Position numbers and translations under genes: made by a program. Below the pieces are notes generated by a model, which did not search any database, was not told the origin of the DNA, and saw only the letters and a program-made list of their open reading frames with translations. From Marinobacter goseongensis (GTDB taxonomy: Bacteria > Pseudomonadota > Gammaproteobacteria > Pseudomonadales > Oleiphilaceae): 64,000 bases of DNA. Positions within the stretch are counted from its first letter, which is position 1; every line of letters begins with the position of its first letter. This document shows positions 27,704 through 38,908 of this stretch, one piece after another. The stretch spans positions 32,170 to 96,169 of the forward strand of contig NZ_JAKZAI010000015.1 of NCBI RefSeq assembly GCF_023156235.1. Direction: 5' to 3'.

Positions 27704-29629
27704 ATGCCTGTTATTACCCTGCCGGACGGCAGTCACCGCAGTTTTGCCGAATCTGTTACTGTTCACGACGTAGCTGCCGATATTGGTGCTGGGCTGGCCA
27801 AAGCCGCCCTTGCTGGCAGGGTTAACGGTAAGCTGGTGGACACCAGCTACCCGATCGAAGGCGACGTTGAACTGGCCATCATCACTGAGCGCGATGAAGA
27901 GGGAGTGGACATTGTCCGTCATTCCACCGCTCACCTTCTGGCCATGGCGGTGAAAGAGCTGTTCCCGGCGGCCCAGGTCACCATCGGCCCGGTTATCGAT
28001 AACGGCTTCTATTACGACTTCAAGTTCGACCGCCCGTTTACCAATGAAGACCTCCAGCGCATCGAAAAGCGCATGGAAGAGCTGGCAAAGCAGGATATCC
28101 CGGTTTCCCGTTCGGTCATGTCCCGGGAAGAGGCGGTGAAGCTGTTCGATGATATGGGCGAGGAATACAAAGTGCGCATCATTGAGGACATCCCCGGTAA
28201 TGAGGATCTGTCTTTTTACCGTCAGGGTGATTTCATTGATTTGTGCCGCGGCCCGCACGTGCCCAGTACCGGCAAGCTGAAAGCCTTCAAGCTGACCAAG
28301 GTAGCCGGCGCCTACTGGCGGGGCGACACCGGCAACGAGCAGCTTCAGCGGGTGTATGGCACTGCCTGGGGCAACAAGAAAGACCTCAAAGCCTACCTCC
28401 ACCGACTCGAAGAAGCGGAAAAGCGGGATCATCGCAAGATCGGCAAGAAGCTCAACCTTTTCCACATGCAGGAAGAAGCCCCCGGCATGGTGTTCTGGCA
28501 TCCGGACGGCTGGTCGTTGTACCAGGAAATTGAACAGTACATGCGTCGCAAGCAGCATGACCACGGGTACCAGGAGATTCGTACACCCCAGGTGGTCTCC
28601 CGGGCGCTGTGGGAAAAGTCCGGGCACTGGGACAAGTTCAAGGACGACATGTTTACCACTGAGTCCGAAAAGCACGACTACGCAATCAAACCGATGAACT
28701 GCCCCTGCCACGTGCAGGTGTTTAACCAGGGCCTGAAGAGCTACAAGGAGCTGCCTCTGCGCTTGGCGGAGTTCGGCTCCTGTCACCGAAATGAGGCGTC
28801 CGGCGCCTTGCATGGCCTGATGCGGGTGCGTGGGTTTACTCAGGACGACGCGCACATTTTCTGTGAGGAAGACGCGATCCAGCAGGAAGTCTCGGCGTTT
28901 ATCGAGATGCTCCACGAAATCTATAAGGATTTCGGCTTCACTGAAATCCTGTACAAGCTGTCGACTCGGCCGGAAAAGCGCGTTGGCTCCGACGAAGTCT
29001 GGGACAAGGCAGAGGCTGCTCTGGAAGAAGCGCTCAACCGCGAAGGTGTGGATTGGGAATTGTTGCCGGGGGAGGGCGCATTCTACGGTCCGAAAATCGA
29101 ATTCTCCCTGAAAGACTGTATCGGCCGGGTGTGGCAATGCGGTACCATTCAGGTCGACTTTTCAATGCCGGGCCGCCTTGGCGCCCAGTATGTGGCAGAC
29201 AATTCCGAGCGCAAGACGCCGGTCATGCTGCACCGCGCGGTGCTCGGGTCGTTCGAGCGTTTCATCGGTATTCTGATTGAAGAATACGAAGGCGCATTCC
29301 CCACCTGGTTGGCACCAACCCAGGTTGCGGTCCTCAATATCACCGATAATCAGCGTGATTATTGTCAGAATCTGGCGAAAAAGTGGGATTCTTTGGGCTA
29401 TAGGGTTAATGCTGACTTGAGAAACGAGAAGATCGGCTTTAAAATCCGCGAGCACACTATTAATAAAGTTCCTTTTTTGATTGTTGTCGGAGACAAGGAA
29501 ATCGAGAACAACGCCGTTGCGGTGAGAACCCGCAAAGGTGAAGATCTGGGAACTATGTCGCTTGAAGCGTTTGAACAGCTGCTGGCTGATGACATTCAAC
29601 GCAAGGGCAGAACCAAAACGGAGAGTTAA
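27704..29629 (+). CDS. thrS: Threonine-tRNA ligase
   Basis: 641 residues, the standard bacterial form. TGS domain (1-62), editing domain with the [12 protein letters not shown] block, class II catalytic core with the zinc-binding CPCHVQVF and motif 2 [15 protein letters not shown], and a C-terminal anticodon-binding domain. Charges tRNA-Thr in the cytoplasm and edits Ser-tRNA-Thr. TTAGGAG precedes ATG 27704. First gene of the conserved thrS-infC-rpmI-rplT-pheST-ihfA run. I see no clear tRNA-like operator in the 100-nt leader. Confidence 0.98.
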   Translation: MPVITLPDGSHRSFAESVTVHDVAADIGAGLAKAALAGRVNGKLVDTSYPIEGDVELAIITERDEEGVDIVRHSTAHLLAMAVKELFPAAQVTIGPVIDNGFYYDFKFDRPFTNEDLQRIEKRMEELAKQDIPVSRSVMSREEAVKLFDDMGEEYKVRIIEDIPGNEDLSFYRQGDFIDLCRGPHVPSTGKLKAFKLTKVAGAYWRGDTGNEQLQRVYGTAWGNKKDLKAYLHRLEEAEKRDHRKIGKKLNLFHMQEEAPGMVFWHPDGWSLYQEIEQYMRRKQHDHGYQEIRTPQVVSRALWEKSGHWDKFKDDMFTTESEKHDYAIKPMNCPCHVQVFNQGLKSYKELPLRLAEFGSCHRNEASGALHGLMRVRGFTQDDAHIFCEEDAIQQEVSAFIEMLHEIYKDFGFTEILYKLSTRPEKRVGSDEVWDKAEAALEEALNREGVDWELLPGEGAFYGPKIEFSLKDCIGRVWQCGTIQVDFSMPGRLGAQYVADNSERKTPVMLHRAVLGSFERFIGILIEEYEGAFPTWLAPTQVAVLNITDNQRDYCQNLAKKWDSLGYRVNADLRNEKIGFKIREHTINKVPFLIVVGDKEIENNAVAVRTRKGEDLGTMSLEAFEQLLADDIQRKGRTKTES

Positions 29630-29631
29630 TT

Positions 29632-30168
29632 ATTAAACAGCGAGCGAACCGGGGTCGTACACCAAAGGCACCAATCAATGAGAATATCGATGCAACTGAA
29701 GTCCGTCTGATCGATGCCGAAGGCAATCAGGTTGGGGTTGTTTCGATCGAAGAGGCGATAAGGCTGGCTGAAGAAGCCACTCTAGATTTGGTGCAGGTTA
29801 CGGATTCCGATCCGATCGTCTGTAAGATAATGGACTACGGCAAGAAGGTCTTCGAAGACAAGAAGGCCAAAGCGGCTGCCAAGAAAAAGCAGAAGCAGAC
29901 GCAGGTCAAAGAGCTTAAGTTCCGTCCAGGAACTGAAGAGGGGGATTATCAGGTCAAACTACGCAACCTGGTACGTTTCCTTGAAAACGGGGACCGCGGC
30001 AAGATCACGATTCGTTTCCGTGGCCGTGAGATGGCACACCAGGAAATCGGTATGAAGCTCATGGGTCGGATTGAAACGGACATCGAAGAGATTGCAACGG
30101 TTGAGATGCGGCCGAAAATGGAAGGCCGGCAGATGACCATGATTGTGGCTCCCCGCAAAAAGAAGTGA
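29632..30168 (+). CDS. infC: Translation initiation factor IF-3 with AUU start codon
   Basis: 178 residues when started at ATT 29632, 2 nt after the thrS stop. GGAG (29620-29623) is 8 nt upstream, and the translation from ATT ([19 protein letters not shown]) matches the expected IF-3 N terminus. The first ATG-like or GTG start in frame (29788) would delete a third of the protein. The N-terminal domain, lysine-rich linker ([14 protein letters not shown]) and C-terminal domain ([32 protein letters not shown]) are intact. The rare AUU start is the conserved device by which IF-3 represses its own translation. Confidence 0.96.
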   Translation: MKQRANRGRTPKAPINENIDATEVRLIDAEGNQVGVVSIEEAIRLAEEATLDLVQVTDSDPIVCKIMDYGKKVFEDKKAKAAAKKKQKQTQVKELKFRPGTEEGDYQVKLRNLVRFLENGDRGKITIRFRGREMAHQEIGMKLMGRIETDIEEIATVEMRPKMEGRQMTMIVAPRKKK

Positions 30169-30185
30169 ACCTGATCGGGTGATGA

Positions 30186-30207
30186 TCCCCCGCGACTGCG
30201 GGGGATT
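30186..30207 (+). terminator. Hairpin between infC and rpmI (attenuator-like)
   Basis: ATCCCCCGC-GACT-GCGGGGGAT followed by only TTTG. It may be a weak terminator or an element of ribosomal-protein autoregulation. An A/T-rich stretch follows just before rpmI. Confidence 0.5.
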
Positions 30208-30263
30208 TGTCGTTCAGGGGCACATTTTGTTTTATTTAAAAATAGAATGCGGAGTTTTAAAAA

Positions 30264-30455
30264 ATGCCTAAGATGAAAACCAAAAGCGGAGCCACCAAGC
30301 GGTTCAAGAAAACCGCCACTGGCTTCAAGCACAAGCAGTCCTTCACCAGTCATATCTTGACCAAGAAAAGCCCCAAGCGTAAGCGTCAGCTCCGCGGTAC
30401 CAAGCTGATTGCCAAGTCTGACGTGGCTTCCATCAAGCGTATGACGGCGTGCTGA
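30264..30455 (+). CDS. rpmI: 50S ribosomal protein L35
   Basis: 63 residues, very basic, with the family start [17 protein letters not shown] and the end KRMTAC-type tail. Component of the large ribosomal subunit. GCGGAG lies upstream of ATG 30264. Co-transcribed with infC and rplT. In E. coli, L20 represses this gene and its neighbour through an mRNA structure; whether the hairpin at 30186-30207 serves that role here is not known. Confidence 0.97.
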   Translation: MPKMKTKSGATKRFKKTATGFKHKQSFTSHILTKKSPKRKRQLRGTKLIAKSDVASIKRMTAC

Positions 30456-30505
30456 TTCAGCCGCTAACCATTCCTGAAAAGGTTTAAAGGTAGAAGGATT
30501 AAAGT

Positions 30506-30859
30506 ATGGCTCGTGTAAAACGTGGCGTGGTAGCACGTCGTCGTCACAAGAAGATTCTCAATCAGGCCAAGGGTTATTACGGAGCGCGTAGCCGCGTCTA
30601 TCGTGTAGCCAAGCAGGCGGTTATCAAAGCCGGTCAGTACGCATACCGCGACCGTCGTAACCGCAAGCGCGCATTCCGCGCCCTGTGGATTGCCCGTATC
30701 AACGCGGGTGCCCGCGCCAACGGCCTGTCCTACAGCCGTCTGATCGCTGGTCTGAAGAAGGCTAACGTTGAGATCGACCGTAAAGTTCTGGCCGATCTGG
30801 CCATGAACGAGCAGCAGACTTTTGCTGCCGTAGTTGAGAAGGCCAAAGCGTCCCTGTGA
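30506..30859 (+). CDS. rplT: 50S ribosomal protein L20
   Basis: 117 residues, family length. Basic N-terminal extension ([16 protein letters not shown]) that threads into 23S rRNA, and a globular C-terminal half ([24 protein letters not shown]). Binds early in 50S assembly and in many bacteria represses translation of its own operon. Confidence 0.98.
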   Translation: MARVKRGVVARRRHKKILNQAKGYYGARSRVYRVAKQAVIKAGQYAYRDRRNRKRAFRALWIARINAGARANGLSYSRLIAGLKKANVEIDRKVLADLAMNEQQTFAAVVEKAKASL

Positions 30860-30867
30860 TCGCTTAA

Positions 30868-32010
<1,143 letters not shown>

Positions 32011-32069
32011 ACCGCTTTTCACGGCAACCGATCTATCCGGCAAAACCGCATCAGGACAAGGCAAATACC

Positions 32070-34442
32070 ATGAAATTCAGTGAGCAGTGGCTGCGCGAGT
32101 GGGTAAACCCGAATCTCAATACCCAGGCATTGATGGACCAGATCACTATGGCAGGTCTGGAGGTGGACGGTTTCGAGCCGGTGGCAGGCCAGTTCCAGGG
32201 CGTGGTGGTCGGTGAAGTCGTTGGGGTAGAGCCTCACCCGGATGCTGACAAACTCCGTGTATGCCAGGTGAGCAACGGCACCGACACCGTACAGGTGGTT
32301 TGTGGTGCGCCGAACGTGAGAAGCGGACTCAAGGTACCGTTTGCCGAGGTGGGCGCGACGCTGCCGGGCGACTTCAGAATCAAGAAGGCGAAGCTCCGTG
32401 GCCAGCCTTCCGAGGGCATGCTGTGTTCTGCCGCCGAGCTGCAGCTGTCAGAGGACCACGAGGGCCTGATGGAGTTGCCGGCGGATGCGCCGGTGGGCAA
32501 GTCACTCAGCGAATACCTGAAGCTTGATGACGTCACCATTGACGTGGATCTCACCCCAAACCGCGCTGATTGCCTGTCGATCCGGGGTATTGCCCGGGAA
32601 GTGGGGGTGCTGAACAGCCTGGTTGTGGACATGCCCGAGATTGCGCCGGTAGAAGCGGTGCACTCGGAAGTGCCTAACATCTCCGTCAAGGCGCCCGCTG
32701 GCTGCCCCCGTTACCTAGGCCGAGTTCTGCGCAACGTGAACCTTGAGGCGGAATCGCCGCTGTGGATGCAGGAGAAGCTGCGTCGTTCCGGTATCCGTTC
32801 CATTGATGCCGCCGTGGACGTGACCAACTACGTTATGCTCGAACTGGGCCAGCCCATGCACGCGTTCGATCGTGATCGAATCAGCGGCGGCATCGTGGTC
32901 CGGATGGCGGAGCAGGGCGAGAAGCTGGTTCTGCTCGACGGTCAGGAAGTGGCGCTGACAGCAGATACACTGGTTATTGCCGACCATGAAAAACCTGTGG
33001 CCATCGCGGGTGTGATGGGGGGTGAGAACTCCGGTGTTAATGCGGGCACCCGGGATCTGGTCCTCGAATCCGCCTACTTTGACCCCATTACTCTTGCTGG
33101 CAAGGCCCGTCACTACGGTTTGCACACCGATGCCTCCCACCGCTTCGAGCGGGGTGTTGACTATCAGCTAGCGCGAGACGCTATGGAGCGATGCACGTCG
33201 TTGTTGATAAGCATCGTCGGTGGTGAGCCGGGTGACGTCGTGGAAGTCATCAGTGACACGCACCTGCCGGATGCCAGAGTGATCGACCTCCGGGAGGGGC
33301 GCCTGGCGGACGTTCTCGGTCTCGCCATCGACCGCACCACCGTCGAAGAGATTCTCACCCGGTTGGGTCTTCACATCGACAAGCTGCTGAAAGACGGTTG
33401 GCGCGTCAGTGTGCCGTCGTTCCGTCCGGACCTTTCCATTGAGGAGGATCTCATCGAGGAAGTCGGGCGTATTTTCGGTTACAACAATCTGCCGGTCACC
33501 GAGCCTGTGGGTGCTCTCGGCCTGCGCGTGCAGGAAGAAGCCGTGCGCCCGGTTTCTGCGATCCAGAACTATTTCGTGGCCTGCGGTTACCAGGAAGCGA
33601 TCACTTACAGCTTCGTGGATCCCAGGGTTCAGCAGCTTATCGATCCGGATCGTGAAGGGATCGCGCTGGCGAACCCGATTTCATCGGATCTGTCAGTGAT
33701 GCGCACGAGCCTGTGGAGCGGACTGCTGAAAACGGTCTCCCACAACCAGAACCGCCAGCAACCGCGTATTCGGCTGTTCGAAACCGGCTTGAGATTTGTG
33801 AAAAACGGCGCTGGTATTGATCAGCAGCCCATGCTGGCGGGTGTCGTGGTCGGCGGTCAATTGCCTGAAAACTGGGCAAACGGTCGCAGAAACGCCGATT
33901 TCTTCGATGTAAAAGGGGAGTTGGAAAGCCTGTTCCGCCTGCTGGGGATCCAGGTCGAGTGTAGCGCCAGCCAGCATCCGGCATTGCATCCGGGGCAAAC
34001 GGCGGAACTGGTCCGGGATGGCGAACGCGTCGGCTGGTTTGGCACGTTGCACCCACAAGTTCAGAAAAATCTTGAACTTAATGGCACGATCCTGATGTTT
34101 GAGCTATTCTTGGAGTCGATCGTTTCGGGATATGTGCCTAATTTCAAAGAAATTTCAAAATTTCCGGAAGTTCGGCGAGATTTGGCTATTATTATCGGGA
34201 GCGATGTGGCGTTTGCGGATGTTGAGCGTGTGGCGAAACAGCACGCCGGTGAGCGCCTGACGGCCTTGCGCGCGTTTGATGTTTATGAAGGTGAAAGCCT
34301 GGGTGAAGGTAATCGGAGCCTTGCCCTCAGCCTGTTCTGGCAGCATCCCGAACGCACGCTCAATGAAGAAGAAGTGCACTCGCTCTTCAACGGTGTTATC
34401 GACGCGCTGAAGGCGGAGCTGGGAGCAACATTAAGGAGTTAA
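32070..34442 (+). CDS. pheT: Phenylalanine-tRNA ligase beta subunit
   Basis: 790 residues. N-terminal EMAP/OB-fold tRNA-binding domain (about 39-150, [18 protein letters not shown]), B3/4 editing domain, B5 domain, catalytic-like core, and C-terminal anticodon-binding B8 domain ([13 protein letters not shown]). Partners PheS. The end of the gene (34080-34180) is locally A/T richer. ihfA starts 4 nt after its stop. Confidence 0.97.
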   Translation: MKFSEQWLREWVNPNLNTQALMDQITMAGLEVDGFEPVAGQFQGVVVGEVVGVEPHPDADKLRVCQVSNGTDTVQVVCGAPNVRSGLKVPFAEVGATLPGDFRIKKAKLRGQPSEGMLCSAAELQLSEDHEGLMELPADAPVGKSLSEYLKLDDVTIDVDLTPNRADCLSIRGIAREVGVLNSLVVDMPEIAPVEAVHSEVPNISVKAPAGCPRYLGRVLRNVNLEAESPLWMQEKLRRSGIRSIDAAVDVTNYVMLELGQPMHAFDRDRISGGIVVRMAEQGEKLVLLDGQEVALTADTLVIADHEKPVAIAGVMGGENSGVNAGTRDLVLESAYFDPITLAGKARHYGLHTDASHRFERGVDYQLARDAMERCTSLLISIVGGEPGDVVEVISDTHLPDARVIDLREGRLADVLGLAIDRTTVEEILTRLGLHIDKLLKDGWRVSVPSFRPDLSIEEDLIEEVGRIFGYNNLPVTEPVGALGLRVQEEAVRPVSAIQNYFVACGYQEAITYSFVDPRVQQLIDPDREGIALANPISSDLSVMRTSLWSGLLKTVSHNQNRQQPRIRLFETGLRFVKNGAGIDQQPMLAGVVVGGQLPENWANGRRNADFFDVKGELESLFRLLGIQVECSASQHPALHPGQTAELVRDGERVGWFGTLHPQVQKNLELNGTILMFELFLESIVSGYVPNFKEISKFPEVRRDLAIIIGSDVAFADVERVAKQHAGERLTALRAFDVYEGESLGEGNRSLALSLFWQHPERTLNEEEVHSLFNGVIDALKAELGATLRS

Positions 34443-34446
34443 GCAG

Positions 34447-34749
34447 ATGGCGGCTTTGACGAAAGCGGAAATGGCCGAGCGCTTGTACGACGAACTGGGC
34501 CTGAACAAGCGCGAAGCAAAGGAAATGGTGGAAGCTTTTTTCGACGAAATCAGAGGCGCACTCAGCCATAACGAACAAGTGAAGTTGTCCGGATTCGGTA
34601 ATTTTGACCTGCGCGACAAGAAACAGCGGCCGGGACGTAACCCGAAAACTGGTGAAGAGATTCCTATTAGTGCGCGACGCGTAGTGACGTTCCGACCAGG
34701 TCAAAAACTAAAACAGAAAGTAGAGACGTATGCTGGAACCGAGTCATAA
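34447..34749 (+). CDS. ihfA: Integration host factor alpha subunit
   Basis: 100 residues, HU/IHF family: [22 protein letters not shown] contains the DNA-inserting proline arm (RPGRNP). Forms the sequence-specific DNA-bending heterodimer with IhfB. AAGGAG sits 10 nt before the ATG. Last 20 nt overlap the following merR-type gene in another frame. Confidence 0.97.
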   Translation: MAALTKAEMAERLYDELGLNKREAKEMVEAFFDEIRGALSHNEQVKLSGFGNFDLRDKKQRPGRNPKTGEEIPISARRVVTFRPGQKLKQKVETYAGTES

Positions 34750-35095
34750 CAACGAGCTGCCCACCATTCCGGGCAAGCGCTATTTCACCATCGGTGAAGT
34801 CGCTGAGCTGTGCGCGGTAAAAGCGCACGTCCTGAGATACTGGGAGCAGGAGTTTCCGCAACTGTCGCCGGTCAAGCGCCGGGGTAACAGGCGTTATTAT
34901 CAGCGGGCAGACGTGATTACCATCCGTCAGATTCGCAGCCTGTTGTACGACCAGGGCTACACCATCGGCGGCGCGAAGCAGAAGCTGAGCAGCCACGAGG
35001 TCAAGGATGATACGTCCCAGTACAAGCAGCTGATCCGTCAGATGATCACTGAACTGGAGGATGTACTGGACGTGCTGAACGCGCCATTGCGCTGA
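34730..35095 (+). CDS. MerR-family transcriptional regulator
   Basis: 121 residues. N-terminal MerR winged helix (about 17-85: [25 protein letters not shown], given here only by its ends [10 protein letters not shown] and RYWEQEF) and a short coiled tail, without metal-binding cysteines of the MerR/CueR kind. Conserved downstream of ihfA in pseudomonads and relatives. Targets unknown. Translation starts inside ihfA, indicating coupling. Confidence 0.92.
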   Translation: MLEPSHNNELPTIPGKRYFTIGEVAELCAVKAHVLRYWEQEFPQLSPVKRRGNRRYYQRADVITIRQIRSLLYDQGYTIGGAKQKLSSHEVKDDTSQYKQLIRQMITELEDVLDVLNAPLR

Positions 35096-35106
35096 TGACG
35101 AAGAGC

Positions 35107-35146
35107 ACATAAAAAAACCGAAGGTGAGCCTTCGGTTTTTTTATGT
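35107..35146 (+). terminator. Rho-independent terminator of the thrS-merR operon
   Basis: ACATAAAAAAACCGAAGG, TGAG loop, CCTTCGGTTTTTTTATGT: fully palindromic 18-bp arms with seven T, bidirectional. Confidence 0.93.
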
Positions 35147-35154
35147 CTGAAGAC

Positions 35155-35192
35155 GAATAAAGCCCGGAACCTTGCGGTACCGGGCTTTATTC
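35155..35192 (-). terminator. Terminator-like hairpin after tRNA-Pro
   Basis: GAATAAAGCCCGG, 12-nt loop, CCGGGCTTTATTC: perfect 13-bp stem located just beyond the 3' end of tRNA-Pro on the minus strand, so it probably ends that transcript. Confidence 0.7.
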
Positions 35193-35200
35193 AGGGATTT

Positions 35201-35277
35201 TGGTCGGGACGGTAGGATTTGAACCTACGACCCCTTGCACCCCATGCAAGTGCGCTACCAAGCTGCGCCACGCCCCG
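35201..35277 (-). tRNA. tRNA-Pro (GGG)
   Basis: 77 nt including encoded CCA. Acceptor CGGGGCG pairs with CGTCCCG (one G-T pair). Anticodon stem-loop CTTGC-ATGGGGT-GCAAG gives anticodon GGG; T arm GTAGGTTCAAATCCTAC. Located after the merR-type gene, as in Pseudomonas genomes. Confidence 0.96.
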
Positions 35278-35398
35278 AAACGCTAATCCAGACTGTTAAA
35301 CAACCAAAGATGGGAGTTATCTCAGTGGCTTAGCGGGAGCGAAGTCTACACCAGCCCAAATCAAAAATAAACAGCGTTTTGCCATTTTGCCTCAAATT

Positions 35399-37042
35399 TT
35401 AGCGCAGCTTGGTGTCGCGCAATTGCAGGACGAATTCCGGCGCCCCGAAGGTGTGTGGGTCAGCGTCCGGCCAGTACTTGTCGAAGACCAGAAGCCCGGT
35501 TTTTCCCTCCAGAAGGGCGCCCGGCGCGAGGAAGGGCAGCAAGTCCATATAAGACTGCACTTCTGTTTTCGAGGTACGCTGAATAATGTGCTCAGGGCCC
35601 AGTTCGGAGGGGTGACGCAGTCCGGAGGCTTCCAGCAGGTTCTGCAGGGCGTCCAGTGTGTTCTTGTGGAAGTTGAATACCCGTTCGCTCTTGTCCGGCA
35701 CGTCCAGTTTGTTGCCCCGTCTGGGGTCCTGTGTGGCCACGCCGCTCGGGCAGCGCCCCGTGTGGCAGTTCAGGGCCTGGATGCAGCCCAGCGCAAACAT
35801 ATAGCCCCGGGCAGAGTTGCACCAGTCGGCCCCCAGAGCCAGTGTGCGGGCGATATTGAATGCCGAGGTGATCTTGCCGGCAGCGCCAATGGCAATTTCG
35901 TCCCGGAGGTGGGTGCCCACCAGTGTGCTGTGAACCAGCAGTAAGGCCTCTTTCATCGGCATGCCGAGCCGGTTAATGAATTCCAGGGGTGCCGCACCGG
36001 TACCGCCTTCACCGCCATCCACCACAATAAAGTCGGGCTTCAGCCCGGTCTTGAGCATGGCTTTGACGATGGCAAACCATTCCCAGGGGTGACCGATGGC
36101 GAGCTTGAAGCCAACGGGCTTGCCGCCGGAGAGCTGCCGTAAGCGCTCGATGAATTCCAGCATCTCCACGGGGGTGCTGAATGCGGAATGACTGGCCGGA
36201 GAAACCACATCCTCTCCCTCGGCAACGCCACGGGCTTCGGCAATCTCTGGTGTAACCTTTGCGCCGGGCAAAATGCCGCCGTGGCCGGGTTTTGCGCCCT
36301 GGGATAGTTTGAGCTCTATCATTTTCACCTGATCGAGGGTGGCGTTGGCAACGAACATGTCCTCGTTGAAACTGCCGTCCGGGTGCCGGCACCCGAAGTA
36401 CCCGGAACCGATCTCCCAGACCAGGTCGCCACCGGGTTGGCGATGGTAGCGGGATATCGAGCCTTCACCGGTGTCGTGGTAGAAATTCCCTTTGCGCGCG
36501 CCGGCGTTCAGACTGAGGATCGCGTTGGCGGAGAGTGAGCCAAAGCTCATGGCCGAAATATTGAAAACGCTCGCGCTGTAGGGTTGGGCACACTGCTTGC
36601 CGATCACGATGCGGAAGTCGTTGTTGGGTAATCGGGTCGGGCTCAGAGAGTGGTTCATCCACTCATAGCCCTCGTCGTACATTCCGAGTTGAGAGCCGAA
36701 AGGGCGCTTGTCGAGTACGTTCTTGGCCCTTTGGTACACGATGGTTCGCTGTTCCCGGGAAAACGGTCGCTCCTCCGTGTCGGACTGAATGAAGTACTGG
36801 CGGATTTCCGGTCCAATGGATTCAAGGAAATAGCGAACGTTAGCAAGAATCGGATAATTGCGGCTTACCGTGCGTTTGCGCTGTGTGACGTCCCACAGGC
36901 CCAAGGCCGTCAAAACCCCAAATATCAGCGGCAGCAGGTACCACCCCTGAAGATAAACCGCCAGGGGAAGGGTGATGAACAGTCCTGCTATGCTCAGCGC
37001 AAACGCGCTATATCTGACCGGGAACGTGGTGGTTTTCTCCAT
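35399..37042 (-). CDS. Membrane-anchored GltB-like FMN/3Fe-4S protein
   Basis: 547 residues. Two N-terminal membrane helices (about 11-50), then the FMN-binding synthase domain of glutamate synthase (about 150-480): GKPVGFKLAIGHPWEW, FIVVDGGEGGTGAAP. The 3Fe-4S cysteines C420, C426 and C431 are in CIQALNCHTGRC, with the same C-x5-C-x4-C spacing as GltB. It lacks the glutamine amidotransferase domain, so it is not a complete glutamate synthase. The physiological reaction of this stand-alone family is not settled. Ribosome-binding site GAGGAA on the minus strand before 37042. Divergent from the BCCT transporter. Confidence 0.85.
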   Translation of the reverse strand: MEKTTTFPVRYSAFALSIAGLFITLPLAVYLQGWYLLPLIFGVLTALGLWDVTQRKRTVSRNYPILANVRYFLESIGPEIRQYFIQSDTEERPFSREQRTIVYQRAKNVLDKRPFGSQLGMYDEGYEWMNHSLSPTRLPNNDFRIVIGKQCAQPYSASVFNISAMSFGSLSANAILSLNAGARKGNFYHDTGEGSISRYHRQPGGDLVWEIGSGYFGCRHPDGSFNEDMFVANATLDQVKMIELKLSQGAKPGHGGILPGAKVTPEIAEARGVAEGEDVVSPASHSAFSTPVEMLEFIERLRQLSGGKPVGFKLAIGHPWEWFAIVKAMLKTGLKPDFIVVDGGEGGTGAAPLEFINRLGMPMKEALLLVHSTLVGTHLRDEIAIGAAGKITSAFNIARTLALGADWCNSARGYMFALGCIQALNCHTGRCPSGVATQDPRRGNKLDVPDKSERVFNFHKNTLDALQNLLEASGLRHPSELGPEHIIQRTSKTEVQSYMDLLPFLAPGALLEGKTGLLVFDKYWPDADPHTFGAPEFVLQLRDTKLR

Positions 37043-37152
37043 GATTTCCTCTGTTATCCGTTGACTATCTCCGCGCAGTGTAACGAACTACGGCTTGCAC
37101 TGTCGTTCAGACTCCCGCTCCGACTGGGTCGACCGTGTCAAAATCACGTCTT

Positions 37153-37180
37153 TGATGTTTTGAACTCAAAACATTAGACT
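37153..37180 (+). promoter_or_regulatory. Candidate BCCT promoter with palindromic operator in the spacer
   Basis: TTGATG (37153-37158), 16-nt spacer, TAGACT (37175-37180). A 20-bp palindrome ATGTTTTGA-AC-TCAAAACAT (37155-37174) fills the space between the two boxes, the usual position for a repressor site. Confidence 0.5.
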
Positions 37181-37242
37181 TGCTTTTTCATGACCATTGA
37201 ACCTTAATTTTCAGTAATCCATCCGCACAGGAGGCTCCAAAC

Positions 37243-38832
37243 GTGGGCGACGTTGTAAAAGACGAGTACCAGACGGATTACGTCGCAGGCCAGGATAATA
37301 TAAATCCTTTCGGCCTCGACCTTCATGCACCGGTATTCCCGATAACGGCGATACTGGTGGTTCTGTTCGTTATCGGAACGCTGGTTTTCCCCGGCGAGTC
37401 GAAAGACCTGCTTGATGGCACCAAGCTCAGCATCATCGAATCGTTTGACTGGTTTTTCCTGCTGAGCGCCAACGTGTTTGTGGTGGTGTGCTTCGCTTTG
37501 ATCTTCATGCCGGTGGGCAAGATTCGGATCGGGGGTATGGACGCCAAGCCTGAATTCTCGACAATGTCCTGGTTCGCTATGCTGTTTGCCGCGGGCATGG
37601 GCATCGGCCTTATGTTCTGGGCCGTAGCTGAGCCGGTTGCCTACTACACCGGATGGTATGGAACGCCATTCAATACTGAGGCGAATACCCCTGAGGCGCT
37701 GGACATGGCCATGGGCGGTACCATGTATCACTGGGGCTTCCACCCCTGGGCGATCTACGCCATTGTGGCTCTGTCACTGGCGTTTTTCGCTTACAACAAA
37801 GGTATGCCGCTCACTATCCGCTCCGCCTTTTTCCCGCTGCTGAGGGACCGGGTCTGGGGCTGGCCGGGCCACATCATTGATGTGCTGGCTGTGGTTGCCA
37901 CCATTTTCGGTCTGGCGACCTCGCTCGGGTTCGGTGCCCAACAGGCGGCTTCCGGTCTTGATTACCTGTTTGGCATTTCGTCCGGCATCAACACCCAGAT
38001 GGCCATCATTACCGGTGTGACTGCGGTCGCGCTGATGTCGGTGCTCCGCGGCCTGGACGGCGGCGTGAAGATTCTCAGTAACTTCAACATGGCGCTGGCC
38101 GGTATTCTGCTCTTTTTCGTTATTTTCGCCGGCCCGACCATGGCGATCATCGAGACCTTGTGGGTGACTTCCTCCACCTACGTGGCCAACATAGTTCCCC
38201 TGAGCAATCCGTTCGGTCGTGAGGACGAAACCTGGTTCCACGGCTGGACTGTGTTCTACTGGGCGTGGTGGATCTCCTGGTCACCGTTCGTAGGCATGTT
38301 CATCGCGCGGGTGTCCAAGGGTCGCACGGTTCGTGAATTTGTCACCGCGGTACTGGTCATCCCGACTCTGATCACCGTGGTGTGGATGAGTGCTTTCGGT
38401 GGTACCGCTCTGGAGCAGATTCAGCAGAATGTCGGTGAGCTGGCAGCGAACGGCCTGACGGACGTGCCGCTGGCCATGTTCCAGATGTTCGAGGGCCTGC
38501 CGCTGACCGGTATCATTTCGTTTATTGGCATTGTGCTGGTGCTGGTGTTCTTCGTGACATCTTCGGATTCCGGCTCGCTGGTGATCGATAGCATCACCGC
38601 CGGTGGCAAGACGGACGCACCGACTGCACAGCGTGTGTTCTGGGTAGTCATGGAGGGCGCTATCGCGGCTGCCCTGATCTTCGGCGGCGGTGCTGACGCC
38701 CTGGGTGCCATTCAGGCCACAGCCATATCCGCTGGCCTGCCGTTCACGGTCATACTGTTGATCATGACCTGGGGTCTGTTGAAGGGCCTTACCCATGAGC
38801 GAAAATTGCTGATGGCGGAAGGCAAGCTGTAA
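37243..38832 (+). CDS. BCCT-family betaine/choline/carnitine transporter
   Basis: 529 residues with twelve predicted membrane helices. BCCT signature FYWAWWISWSPFVGMFIARV near residues 330-350 and the glycine-rich MFAAGMGIGLMFWAVAEP in helix 3. Takes up quaternary amine osmolytes with Na+ or H+. The short N-terminal and C-terminal tails argue against a BetP-like osmosensor with a long tail. GTG start, 9 nt after CACAGGAGG. A palindrome in its putative promoter suggests a dedicated repressor. Confidence 0.93.
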   Translation: MGDVVKDEYQTDYVAGQDNINPFGLDLHAPVFPITAILVVLFVIGTLVFPGESKDLLDGTKLSIIESFDWFFLLSANVFVVVCFALIFMPVGKIRIGGMDAKPEFSTMSWFAMLFAAGMGIGLMFWAVAEPVAYYTGWYGTPFNTEANTPEALDMAMGGTMYHWGFHPWAIYAIVALSLAFFAYNKGMPLTIRSAFFPLLRDRVWGWPGHIIDVLAVVATIFGLATSLGFGAQQAASGLDYLFGISSGINTQMAIITGVTAVALMSVLRGLDGGVKILSNFNMALAGILLFFVIFAGPTMAIIETLWVTSSTYVANIVPLSNPFGREDETWFHGWTVFYWAWWISWSPFVGMFIARVSKGRTVREFVTAVLVIPTLITVVWMSAFGGTALEQIQQNVGELAANGLTDVPLAMFQMFEGLPLTGIISFIGIVLVLVFFVTSSDSGSLVIDSITAGGKTDAPTAQRVFWVVMEGAIAAALIFGGGADALGAIQATAISAGLPFTVILLIMTWGLLKGLTHERKLLMAEGKL

Positions 38833-38846
38833 CCCGCAGCTTTGTC

Positions 38847-38890
38847 TGACACAAAAAAACCGGAGCAGTTGCTCCGGTTTTTTTGTGTCA
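38847..38890 (+). terminator. Bidirectional terminator between BCCT gene and ATP-grasp gene
   Basis: TGACACAAAAAAACCGGAGC with the complementary GCTCCGGTTTTTTTGTGTCA (20-nt arms, loop AGTT). Serves convergent transcripts on both strands. Confidence 0.93.
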
Positions 38891-38908
38891 GAACGCGCGT
38901 TTAGCCCG

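Noticed and set aside
27632..29137. 501-codon antisense frame opposite thrS
   Set aside because: thrS is complete and highly conserved on the plus strand; this is a codon-bias shadow.
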